This document shows, piece by piece, positions 1 to 6,759 of a DNA stretch of 6,847 bases. A program made the position numbers and the translations under genes. Under the pieces are notes generated by a model, which had not been told where the DNA came from, did not search any database, and saw nothing but the letters and a program-made list of their open reading frames with translations. Position 1 is the stretch's first letter, and each line of letters begins with the position of its first letter. Source of the stretch: Bacteroidales bacterium 45-6 (GTDB lineage: Bacteria > Bacteroidota > Bacteroidia > Bacteroidales > Dysgonomonadaceae); the NCBI GenBank assembly GCA_001897035.1, contig MKRS01000545.1, forward strand, positions 1 through 6,847, in the 5' to 3' direction.

Positions 1-1
1 C

Positions 2-313
2 AATTTGCCCCAACTTCTGTCGAGCCTCAACGACAGTGTCGGAAGGGTGACCATCGAGGTGGGCACCTGGGGCGAAGGCGACAATGCCTATGTGGACAAA
101 GAATTCTATGGGAAAGACAATAAAAAGGAAATGAAGGCATATCCCTTCTACTTCATCGAGGCCAGAAGTATCGCTGCTCCTGAGGACTATGCGGATGTGA
201 AAGGCCAGATAATTTCCGATTATCAGGATTATTTGGAAAAAATATGGGTGGAGTCGCTCCACAAAAAATACAAGGTGGAAGTCAACAAAAAAGTGTTGGG
301 GACGATCAAATAG
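2..313 (+). CDS. Peptidyl-prolyl isomerase, PpiC/SurA type, 3' end only
   Basis: This is the C-terminal part (about 103 residues) of a protein whose start lies beyond the left edge. The reading frame is open from base 2 and stops with TAG at 311-313. The TTG at position 5 is an internal leucine codon, not a start. The visible part has a short beta-rich stretch (VGRVTIEVGTWG) and a segment FYFIEARSIAAPEDYADVKG. It ends in a long amphipathic helix, DYQDYLEKIWVESLHKKY, followed by a VEVNKKVL tail. This ending is typical of the large periplasmic parvulin/SurA-family isomerases of Bacteroidales, in which the C-terminal helix packs on the N-terminal chaperone domain. The catalytic parvulin core is not in the window, so activity cannot be judged. 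It lies 215 bases upstream of another SurA-related gene in the same orientation. The family call rests on recognising the tail; another SurA_N-domain protein is possible. Confidence 0.7.
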   Translation, partial: NLPQLLSSLNDSVGRVTIEVGTWGEGDNAYVDKEFYGKDNKKEMKAYPFYFIEARSIAAPEDYADVKGQIISDYQDYLEKIWVESLHKKYKVEVNKKVLGTIK

Positions 314-338
314 GAAGCCCTGATTTTCTTTTTGCATC

Positions 339-357
339 CTATCCAGAAACCGGATAG
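339..357 (+). other. Small perfect hairpin after the first gene
   Basis: CTATCC at 339-344 pairs perfectly with GGATAG at 352-357 around a 7-base loop, starting 26 bases after the stop codon of the first gene. The bases that follow (ATCTTCCTTC) are pyrimidine-rich but do not form a true T run, so it is at best a weak terminator. It could also help stabilise the 3' end of the message. A second, imperfect hairpin follows: GGCTTTT at 382-388 pairs with AAAAGCC at 411-417, with a further CTTT/AAAG match inside. The stems are short enough to occur by chance. Confidence 0.25.
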
Positions 358-427
358 ATCTTCCTTCAGGAGGCTCTATTCGGCTTTTGCTTTAGAAAGG
401 CGGCAAAGAGAAAAGCCAGCGGTGGCA

Positions 428-458
428 TTTCCTATTGCGAGAAAATTGGGTAAATTTG
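428..458 (+). promoter_or_regulatory. Candidate Bacteroidota-type promoter for the lipoprotein gene
   Basis: TAAATTTG at 451-458 matches the Bacteroidota -7 consensus TAnnTTTG exactly. TTTC at 428-431 differs by one base from the -33 element TTTG and sits exactly 19 bases upstream, the usual spacing. Transcription would start near 465 and give a leader of roughly 65 bases before the ATG at 529. It lies in the largest gap between the chaperone genes (314-528), where a separate promoter would be expected. The rest of that gap contains the small hairpins and no supported gene. The promoter is predicted from sequence only. Confidence 0.45.
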
Positions 459-528
459 CCAGAAACTGTTTTTTATCATACATTCATTTGGCCGTTCAAG
501 GCAATGCGACACTAATAACGTATCAACT

Positions 529-1410
529 ATGCTTCGACAGAGAATCGCTTATTTTCAACTTTGCATTTCAATAGCTTGCGCTTGCTCCCTGGCTGGTTGC
601 AGCACCGACTCCTCGAAAAAAGATTCCGGTCGCAACGACGGGGCGGTTGTCAGTGTCTTTGGGGAAACGCTCCATCGTTCGGATGTGGCTGGGATGGTGC
701 CGAAAGGACTCGGCAAGAAGGATAGCTTGATGTCGGTGGACATGCTTGTGCGGAAATGGGTCAATGAACAGTTGCTCTACGAAATTGCCAAGAAAAATAT
801 TTCCGATAAGGACAAAATCGACGAGATGGTCGAAAATTACCGCAAGACCCTGATAATATACAGCTATCAGGAAGATTTGCTGAAAGAGAACCTCCCGCAA
901 CGGATAGGAGACGGTGAATTAAGGAAATATTATGAAGCTAACAAGGAGAAGTTGATACTCTCTTCCAACTTGGTGAAAGGAATCTACCTGAAAGTGCCGC
1001 TGAGGGCTCCCCAAAAAGATGAACTGCTGAAGTGGTACAAATCCACCTCCGACGACGCCAAGGAGCACATCGAGAAGTATTCCCTTCGCAACACGGTTGC
1101 CTACGAATATTTTTACGACAGCTGGAAAGATTTTGCCGAAATAGCGGGTGCATTGCCTCAAGGGATTGGCGACCAACGCCAATTTTTGCAGACCCACAAG
1201 ACATACGAAGTGCGTGACAGTTCGTATATCTATCTGCTGAACATACAGGAATACAAACTGGCTGGCAGCGTGCCTCCCTTCGAGTATGCAAAGTCGCAGG
1301 TCACCGATTTGATGATGAATCAGCGAAAGGAAGCCTTCCTCCGCAAATTTGAAAATGATATCTACAAGAAAGCTCTCGGAGAGAAAAATATCCAGTTCTT
1401 TAAGCCCTAA
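529..1410 (+). CDS. SurA/PpiC-related periplasmic lipoprotein, parvulin motifs not recognisable
   Basis: The 293-residue product starts with a lipoprotein signal: Arg3 and Arg5, a hydrophobic stretch, then the lipobox Leu21-Ala22-Gly23-Cys24. It should therefore be lipid-anchored and periplasm-facing after cleavage before Cys24. A polar, Ser/Lys-rich linker follows. A helical region at about residues 40-140 (VVSVFGETLHRSDVAG, then MLVRKWVNEQLLYEIAKK) resembles the N-terminal chaperone domain of SurA. The middle (about 145-250) sits where a parvulin domain would be but lacks the GG-x-LG core and the GYHII strand; only YIYLLNIQEY recalls the last strand. The C-terminus (AKSQVTDLMMNQRKEAFLRKFENDIYKKAL) is the closing helix of the family. 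I infer a holdase-type chaperone rather than an active isomerase. No Shine-Dalgarno sequence is seen. ATG 529 is chosen because it gives a complete lipoprotein signal. Confidence 0.8.
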   Translation: MLRQRIAYFQLCISIACACSLAGCSTDSSKKDSGRNDGAVVSVFGETLHRSDVAGMVPKGLGKKDSLMSVDMLVRKWVNEQLLYEIAKKNISDKDKIDEMVENYRKTLIIYSYQEDLLKENLPQRIGDGELRKYYEANKEKLILSSNLVKGIYLKVPLRAPQKDELLKWYKSTSDDAKEHIEKYSLRNTVAYEYFYDSWKDFAEIAGALPQGIGDQRQFLQTHKTYEVRDSSYIYLLNIQEYKLAGSVPPFEYAKSQVTDLMMNQRKEAFLRKFENDIYKKALGEKNIQFFKP

Positions 1411-1516
1411 TACGGATACGGAGAGCCGCTCTTGGGGTTACTTCAAAACTTTTATAACTACTTTTAACGGTCGGTTTTATTACATTATTCGTACATTTAC
1501 GCACTTTTAATTTTTG

Positions 1517-2968
1517 ATGAAAAAAACGATGAATTTACATTTGAAAACGATCCTTTCGGCGCTGTTCCTCTGTTTTGGCTTGCAATCATTTTCCCAGTCA
1601 AATGCCATCGACCAGGTTATTTGGTTTGTGGGAGACGAAGCGATATTGAAGTCGGATGTGGAAGGCGTTCGCTTACAAATGCAAAGAGATGGGGAACACA
1701 TGGAGGGAGATCCCTTTTGCTTCATCCCCGAACAGATTGCGATACAAAAACTGTTTCTACATCAGGCGAAGCTGGATAGCATCGAGGTGCCGCTCTCGTC
1801 GGTCACCAAAGAAGTGAATCGTGAAATCGAAGCCTATATCAATCAGGCAGGCTCTAAAGAAAAATTGGAAGAGTATTCCGGCATGACTGTCGCAGAGTTG
1901 CGCGATCGCAAGATCGAGCAGATGCGCGAAGGCGAAATTGTGAGGCAAGTGAAAGCCAAAATTGTTGGCGACATCAAGCTCACTCCAGCCGACATACGCA
2001 ATTATTTCACCAAAATGCCTCAGGACAGCTTGCCGTATATCCCCACAACTGTGGAGGTGCAGATCATGACCATTGAGCCCGAAATACCCTTGAAGGAACG
2101 GGATGCCGTGAAAGCACGGCTTCGCGAATTCACGGATCGTATTAATAAAGGTGAAAATTTCTCTACTCTTGCCATCATTTATTCGGAAGACCCGGGTTCT
2201 GCCAAAAAAGGGGGTGAACTTGGTTTTATGGGCCGGGCGCAATTAGATCCCGCTTTTTCGAGTGTGGCTTTTGCCTTGACAGATCCCAAGAAAGTGTCGA
2301 ATATCGTGGAGACAGAATATGGATACCACATCATCCAATTGATAGAGAAACAAGGAGACCGTGCCAATTTCCGCCACATCCTGTTGAAACCAAAGGTGGC
2401 CCAGGCCGATTTGGATTTGGCTACTCACCGCATGGACTCGGTGATGCACCTCATCAACAAGGACAGCCTGTTCTTCGATTCGATGTACAAGAGCAAGATG
2501 TTTGTTCCGGAAGCAAAACGGGGCAAAACGATGACTTTCGATGATGCCATCGGGTATTTGTCTTTCGACAAAGAGACCAGAAATAACAAGGGGATCATGG
2601 TCAATCAGAAAAGCGAGAACTCCTATTATTATGGAACGCCCCGCTTCGAGATGAAGGACTTGAATGCCCAAGTTGCCATAGTGGTTGAAAAAATGAAGGT
2701 GGGAGATATTTCGAAACCGTTCCAGTTCGTCGATGAAAGAACTGGCAAGAGCCAAGTGGCGGTGGTGAAGCTTCGAACCCGCATTGATGGCCATCGGGCA
2801 AACATGAAAGATGATTATGTGGCATTGAAAAGCATCGTGGAAAATGTGAAGCGGAACGATGTTGTGGACAAATGGGTGCAGAATAAGATCAAAAACACCA
2901 ACATCCGCATCATCGACGGATGGCAGAATTGCAATTTCCGCTACAAAGGCTGGATAAAGAATAATTGA
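1517..2968 (+). CDS. surA: SurA-like periplasmic peptidyl-prolyl isomerase/chaperone
   Basis: The 483-residue product would bind unfolded outer-membrane proteins in the periplasm and speed cis-trans isomerisation at proline. A signal peptide covers residues 1-26 (MKK, hydrophobic core ILSALFLCFGL, likely cut in SFS/QSN), leaving an N-terminal Gln. The SurA N-terminal helical domain runs to about residue 170 (IDQVIWFVGDEAILKSDVE is the classic start). A canonical parvulin domain follows at about 177-281, with YSEDPGSAKKGGELGFMG at 222-239, a Phe/Ala-rich segment (PAFSSVAFAL) and GYHIIQ at 269-274. A second parvulin-like domain begins at FRHILLKP (from 285). It is degenerate, without GG-x-LG, and carries a large insertion. 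The protein closes with the family's C-terminal helix and a Tyr/Trp-rich tail. The start is taken at ATG 1517; a TTG three bases earlier is in frame but less likely. No strong promoter is seen in the 106-base AT-rich gap upstream. Confidence 0.88.
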   Translation: MKKTMNLHLKTILSALFLCFGLQSFSQSNAIDQVIWFVGDEAILKSDVEGVRLQMQRDGEHMEGDPFCFIPEQIAIQKLFLHQAKLDSIEVPLSSVTKEVNREIEAYINQAGSKEKLEEYSGMTVAELRDRKIEQMREGEIVRQVKAKIVGDIKLTPADIRNYFTKMPQDSLPYIPTTVEVQIMTIEPEIPLKERDAVKARLREFTDRINKGENFSTLAIIYSEDPGSAKKGGELGFMGRAQLDPAFSSVAFALTDPKKVSNIVETEYGYHIIQLIEKQGDRANFRHILLKPKVAQADLDLATHRMDSVMHLINKDSLFFDSMYKSKMFVPEAKRGKTMTFDDAIGYLSFDKETRNNKGIMVNQKSENSYYYGTPRFEMKDLNAQVAIVVEKMKVGDISKPFQFVDERTGKSQVAVVKLRTRIDGHRANMKDDYVALKSIVENVKRNDVVDKWVQNKIKNTNIRIIDGWQNCNFRYKGWIKNN

Positions 2969-2998
2969 TGCACATCGGATTGTTCCCGGACTGGTTTC

Positions 2999-3006
2999 TA
3001 TTTTTG
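2999..3006 (+). promoter_or_regulatory. Possible -7 promoter box upstream of the OstA-like gene
   Basis: TATTTTTG matches the Bacteroidota -7 consensus TAnnTTTG and would place a transcription start about 25 bases before the ATG at 3039. The nearest -33-like element, ATTG at 2979-2982, is only 16 bases upstream instead of about 19, which weakens the case. In this T-rich spacer a chance match is easy. The OstA-like gene could equally be read through from surA, 70 bases upstream. Confidence 0.2.
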
Positions 3007-3038
3007 AATTGTTCTTTTGAAGAAATTGACAAAGCCGA

Positions 3039-4670
3039 ATGAATAAACGATTGTCAGCCAAACTAAATAAAATTAAACACAGGGCGCCGTTGCTGGTCGT
3101 TCTGTGTTTCCTTGTTATATGTGCTTCTGCCGAGACTTTGTTTGTGAGCTCGCCCCCTCCTGCGAAGTCTAAAAACTCAAAAAAAATCGAGCTGCGTAGA
3201 TCGCGTTTGATGACTCAACGGGCCAACTTCCGTCCCCTTGTATTGACCGACAGTGTCATACTCTATCATGACGGGACTCTGATGTACTGCGACAGTGCTT
3301 ATTTGGACGATGCAGCCAATACTTTTGAGGCGTTCGGCAATGTAAAGATGAATCAGGGCGACACCCTCATCCTGATGGGCGACTACATGCGCTACGACGG
3401 GATGTATCGCTTGGCGAAGATGAGGCGCAACGTGGTGCTGGAGGATAAAAAGGCGAAAATGACCTTGTTTACCGATAGCCTCAATTTCGACAGGATCATG
3501 AACATCGCCTACTATTTCGATGGTGGCTTGGTGGTGGATCCTGAAAATGAACTGACTTCGAGTTGGGGACAATATGAGCCGGCCTTGAAGCTGGCCACCT
3601 TCCGCGATAGCGTGAAATTGGTGAACAAGAAGTTTGTCATTCATTCAGATACCCTCCAATATAGCCCTCAAACCCGCATCACAACCATTCTCGGACCTTC
3701 CGTGGTAGAGTCGGATAGTGGTACCATCTATTCCAACAGAGGATGGTACAACACAATGACCGAGGAGTCGATGCTTCTCAACCAATCGTTGGTGGTCAAC
3801 AAGCAGAAAAATCAGTTTCTGACCGGCGACACCATCTTTTTCAACCGTAACAAATCTCTCGGTGAGGTGTATGGCCACATGATTTTACAAGATACTGTTC
3901 GGAAAATAATCCTGAAGGGCGACCGTGGGCATTACGATGGCACTTTGAAATTTGCCTGGGCTTCCAAGAAGGCGCAAGCATTGGAATATTCACAAAAAGA
4001 CACGCTCTATCTACATGCCGACACCTTGCAAATGACTCCGGAAGGTAAATTCAATCGCTTGAAGGCATTTAGGCAGGCACGGTTTTTCCGGAAGGACATT
4101 CAAGGCATTGGCGATTCCATTCAATACAGTTCCAAGGATTCGGTGATGCATCTCTTCCGCGACGCTGTGGTGTGGAACGACAATCACCAGGTGGCGGGCG
4201 ATACGATCCATGTCTATCGAAAAGACTCGGTGGTAGATCACATGATTGTCAAGCGAAATGCGTATATAATGGAAGGGATTGATTCCCTCAAGTTCAATCA
4301 GTTGAAAGGCCGGACGGTCACAGCCTTCATGAAGGGCAAGCAGATGAAGCACGTGCTGGTGGAAGGAAATGCGGAATCGATCTTTTATCCCCAAGAAAAG
4401 GATGCGAGTTTCATCGGGCAAAATCAGACGGAAAGCGGGTTTTTAACTATTGACTTTGAAAATAAGAAAGTGAAGAAGCTAAAGTTGTGGCCCGAGCCAA
4501 AGGCCACGATGACTCCTTTGCCGGAGCTGAAACCCGAAAAATTGAGGCTGAAGGATGTCTTCTGGCTCGATTACCTAAGGCCGCTCAACAAGGACGATAT
4601 TTTCCGCGTTGCAAGCCGAAAAGTGGCGGATGCGCCACCTAAACGCTCCAACCGCTTTGCGGGCGACTAA
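3039..4670 (+). CDS. OstA/LptA-like protein, probable lipopolysaccharide transport
   Basis: The 543-residue product has a basic N-terminus (about residues 1-15), a hydrophobic core (PLLVVLCFLVICASA) and a likely signal peptidase I site after Ala31 (ASA/ETL), so it is exported. The mature part is a long series of short beta strands with repeated motifs such as GDTLILMGDYMRYDG, SDTLQYSPQTR, TGDTIFFNRNKSLGEVYG, KGDRGHYDG, GIGDSIQYSSKDS and AGDTIHVYRKDS. These match the repeating strands of the OstA/LptA jelly-roll fold, which forms a groove carrying lipopolysaccharide across the periplasm. E. coli LptA is about 185 residues, so this is the long Bacteroidota version with many more repeats. The C-terminal segment (KDVFWLDYLRPLNKDDIF) looks family-specific. 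It lies 70 bases after surA and 81 before mutL. The role in LPS export is inferred from the family; an LptD-like or other scaffold role is an alternative. Confidence 0.82.
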   Translation: MNKRLSAKLNKIKHRAPLLVVLCFLVICASAETLFVSSPPPAKSKNSKKIELRRSRLMTQRANFRPLVLTDSVILYHDGTLMYCDSAYLDDAANTFEAFGNVKMNQGDTLILMGDYMRYDGMYRLAKMRRNVVLEDKKAKMTLFTDSLNFDRIMNIAYYFDGGLVVDPENELTSSWGQYEPALKLATFRDSVKLVNKKFVIHSDTLQYSPQTRITTILGPSVVESDSGTIYSNRGWYNTMTEESMLLNQSLVVNKQKNQFLTGDTIFFNRNKSLGEVYGHMILQDTVRKIILKGDRGHYDGTLKFAWASKKAQALEYSQKDTLYLHADTLQMTPEGKFNRLKAFRQARFFRKDIQGIGDSIQYSSKDSVMHLFRDAVVWNDNHQVAGDTIHVYRKDSVVDHMIVKRNAYIMEGIDSLKFNQLKGRTVTAFMKGKQMKHVLVEGNAESIFYPQEKDASFIGQNQTESGFLTIDFENKKVKKLKLWPEPKATMTPLPELKPEKLRLKDVFWLDYLRPLNKDDIFRVASRKVADAPPKRSNRFAGD

Positions 4671-4751
4671 TGCTCTTGTTCTTAAATCCAGGGCAGGGTC
4701 TAATCATAATTTCTTATTCATTCTTTTATTTTCAGAGGATACTAATTTTCT

Positions 4752-6620
4752 ATGAGCGACATAATACATCTTCTTCCTGATTCGATAGCCAATCAAATTG
4801 CTGCGGGTGAGGTGATTCAGCGCCCGGCATCTGTGGTGAAAGAGTTGGTGGAAAATGCCGTTGATGCAGGTGCCACCGAAATCCAGCTGATTGTCAAAGA
4901 TGCGGGGCGCACATTGATCCAGGTCATAGACAATGGGAAAGGCATGTCCCCAACTGATGCGCGTATGGCTTTTGAGCGTCATGCCACTTCGAAAATCAAA
5001 TCGGCCGATGACCTTTTTTCCCTTTCCACCATGGGCTTTCGTGGAGAAGCATTGCCTTCGATCGCCTCCGTTGCGCATGTGGAACTCCGCTCGAAGCGGC
5101 ACGAAGACGAATTAGGGACCTGTATCAAGATCGCCGGGTCGAAAGTGGAGTCGCAAGAAATGACAGCCTGCGCTTCCGGTAGCAATTTTGCCGTTCGGAA
5201 CATCTTTTTCAATGTGCCTGCCCGCCGCAAATTTCTAAAGGGCAACGACACTGAGAAACGAAATATTCTCACTGAATTGGAACGCATCGCTTTGGTGCAT
5301 CCTGAGATCGAGTTTTGTTTTGTGGACAACGACGTGGAGGCCTTGCGCTTTCCCGAAACAAACCTGCGCCAGCGGATTGTCCATGTGATGGGTAAAAGCT
5401 TCAATCAGCAACTGATTCCCGTTGAAATAGACACAGCTTTGGTGAAAATACATGGTTTTGTAGGCAAGCCCGAATCTGCAAGAAAGACGAGGACGCAGCA
5501 ATTCTTTTTCGTGAATGGGAGGTACATGCGGCATCCTTATTTTGCCAAGGCGGTGAGTAATGCCTTCGAACCGCTGATTATTCCTGGTGAGAATCCCAAC
5601 TTTTTCCTCTACTTGGAAGTGGCTCCCGACACCATCGATGTGAACATCCACCCCACAAAGACCGAGATCAAATTTGAAAACGAGCAGGCAATCTGGCAGA
5701 TTATTTCGGCCATTGTCAAGGAAGCGTTGGGCCGTTCGAACGAAACCCCGAGCATCGATTTCAACACAGCAGACTCGGTGGATATTCCGATCTTCGATCC
5801 CAGCCGGGAGGCGGTGCAGCCTCAAGTGAGAGTTGACCCGGCCTACAACCCGTTTCATTCTGCACGTAGCGGCGGCTCGTCGTATCAAAGTTCCAGGCCT
5901 CGTTTCGACTGGGAGCATTTATACAAGGGTTTTGAAGAAAAGCCGGACGATGAGGACGATTCGTCCGAAGCGGCTACTCACCTCCCATCTTCTGTTGGAC
6001 AGGAGAGAATGGAGAATGGGATGGAGCAGAGCCGCCTGAATATGGATGGCGGAGATAGCGTGGGAATTCATTTCCAGTACAAAAACAGCTATGTTTTCAC
6101 TTCTGTCAAATCGGGATTGATGATGATCGACCAGCATCGTGCCCACATTTGTGTGTTGTTTTACCGTTTCATCGACCAGATCCGCCGGAATAATGGTATC
6201 TCGCAGCGGGTTTTATTTCCCGAAATAGTCGAGTTTAGCGCATCGGAGGCAGCAATGATCCCCTACATCGCCGATGACTTGCAGGCCATTGGCTTTGAAT
6301 TGGCTACTTTGGGAAACAACACTTTCTCCATCAGTGGCGTTCCTGCCGAGATCGGACAAAGCAATCCCGTGGAACTGATCCGGGACATTGTTCATAAAAG
6401 CATTGATACGGGGAGTGACGTGAAAGAAGAAATTCAGGAGTCTGTGGCTTTGTCCATCGCTTCTTCAAGTGCGATATCCTATGGACAAAAACTTTCAGAC
6501 GAGGAAATGGCCCAGTTGGTTAACCAGCTTTTTGCAACACCTACACCCAACTTTACTCCTGATGGACGTACGGTGATTTCAATTCTGAAAGATACCGAAA
6601 TAGCAAAATTATTTCGGTGA
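4752..6620 (+). CDS. mutL: DNA mismatch repair protein MutL
   Basis: The 622-residue product is a complete MutL, the ATP-dependent link between mismatch recognition by MutS and strand removal. The N-terminal GHKL ATPase is intact: QIAAGEVI at 15-22, KELVEN with general base Glu31 and Mg-binding Asn35, DNGKGM at 60-65, GFRGEAL at 95-101, and NIHPTK with Lys303 corresponding to the ATP-contacting lysine of E. coli MutL. The transducer domain follows (FFVNGRYM region). A hydrophilic, acidic linker covers about 335-430 (EEKPDDEDDSSEA). The C-terminal dimerisation domain starts near 435. Its endonuclease motifs are altered: DQH at 460-462 is followed by Arg463, with Ile466 and Tyr471 where glutamates belong. 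The ACR-type motif reads ASSSAI (570-575) and the CPHGRP motif reads TPDGRT (602-607). AGAGGA at 4734-4739, 12 bases before the ATG, may act as a weak ribosome binding site. Confidence 0.97.
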   Translation: MSDIIHLLPDSIANQIAAGEVIQRPASVVKELVENAVDAGATEIQLIVKDAGRTLIQVIDNGKGMSPTDARMAFERHATSKIKSADDLFSLSTMGFRGEALPSIASVAHVELRSKRHEDELGTCIKIAGSKVESQEMTACASGSNFAVRNIFFNVPARRKFLKGNDTEKRNILTELERIALVHPEIEFCFVDNDVEALRFPETNLRQRIVHVMGKSFNQQLIPVEIDTALVKIHGFVGKPESARKTRTQQFFFVNGRYMRHPYFAKAVSNAFEPLIIPGENPNFFLYLEVAPDTIDVNIHPTKTEIKFENEQAIWQIISAIVKEALGRSNETPSIDFNTADSVDIPIFDPSREAVQPQVRVDPAYNPFHSARSGGSSYQSSRPRFDWEHLYKGFEEKPDDEDDSSEAATHLPSSVGQERMENGMEQSRLNMDGGDSVGIHFQYKNSYVFTSVKSGLMMIDQHRAHICVLFYRFIDQIRRNNGISQRVLFPEIVEFSASEAAMIPYIADDLQAIGFELATLGNNTFSISGVPAEIGQSNPVELIRDIVHKSIDTGSDVKEEIQESVALSIASSSAISYGQKLSDEEMAQLVNQLFATPTPNFTPDGRTVISILKDTEIAKLFR

Positions 6621-6629
6621 AAATGGAAC

Positions 6630-6695
6630 TCACTTCGTGAAAAAATCAACGATGATGTAAGTTAAAGCAATCAAGAAGGAAATAATCTTTACCAT
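6630..6695 (-). CDS. Possible 21-residue hydrophobic micro-ORF after mutL
   Basis: On the minus strand an ATG at 6695-6693 opens a frame of 21 codons ending at TGA (6632-6630), giving MVKIISFLIALTYIIVDFFTK. The middle is a continuous hydrophobic stretch long enough for one short membrane helix, with lysines at both ends. Its stop lies 10 bases beyond the mutL stop, so the two would be convergent. A promoter-like sequence sits at the right distance upstream (6731-6759). I recognise no family. AT-rich DNA readily produces such short hydrophobic frames, no clear ribosome binding site is seen, and the frame could be chance. Confidence 0.22.
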   Translation of the reverse strand: MVKIISFLIALTYIIVDFFTK

Positions 6696-6730
6696 GGTTG
6701 AGAACTTGAAATTATATGATTTTGGTTCTG

Positions 6731-6759
6731 CAAATTTAATTAAAGAAAAAATATTCCAA
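6731..6759 (-). promoter_or_regulatory. Candidate minus-strand Bacteroidota promoter
   Basis: Read on the minus strand, TAAATTTG (6738 to 6731) matches the -7 consensus TAnnTTTG exactly. TTG (6759 to 6757) lies 18 bases upstream as a partial -33 element. Transcription would run leftward from about 6725, leaving a leader of about 30 bases before the micro-ORF start at 6695. It would then run antisense into the 3' end of mutL unless it terminates. The flanking DNA is very AT-rich, which raises the chance of a random match. Confidence 0.3.

Noticed and set aside
332..574. An 80-codon open frame on the + strand in the gap before the lipoprotein gene
   Set aside because: It begins at a non-ATG codon, overlaps the start of the lipoprotein gene by about 45 bases in another frame, runs through the candidate promoter, and its product shows no recognisable motif.
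1403..1439. Possible terminator hairpin overlapping the lipoprotein stop codon (AGCCCTAA with TTGGGGTT)
   Set aside because: The stem depends on two G-U pairs, has a loop of about 20 bases and no T run directly after it.
1492..1499. TACATTTA as a -7 promoter box for surA
   Set aside because: The final G of the consensus is missing and no TTTG or TTG element lies 18-21 bases upstream.
1514..1516. TTG as the start codon of the surA-like gene
   Set aside because: The ATG directly after it gives a standard MKK signal peptide start; the TTG would only add one residue.
2243..3061. A 272-codon open frame on the minus strand opposite surA
   Set aside because: It lies almost wholly opposite the coding sequence of a well-supported gene and its product, rich in His and Ile, looks like a reverse reading of that gene. 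No domain or signal peptide is seen.
5235..5918. A 227-codon open frame on the minus strand opposite mutL
   Set aside because: It is a shadow of the conserved mutL reading frame and has no recognisable motif of its own.
6003..6022. Short GAGAATGG direct repeat inside the mutL linker
   Set aside because: It is two overlapping copies of eight bases in a low-complexity, poorly conserved linker and keeps the reading frame; no further meaning is supported.
6627..6646. Short palindrome TCAC-TTC-GTGA followed by A residues, as a terminator after mutL
   Set aside because: The stem is only four base pairs, and a run of A follows on the + strand instead of T, so it does not fit an intrinsic terminator for mutL.
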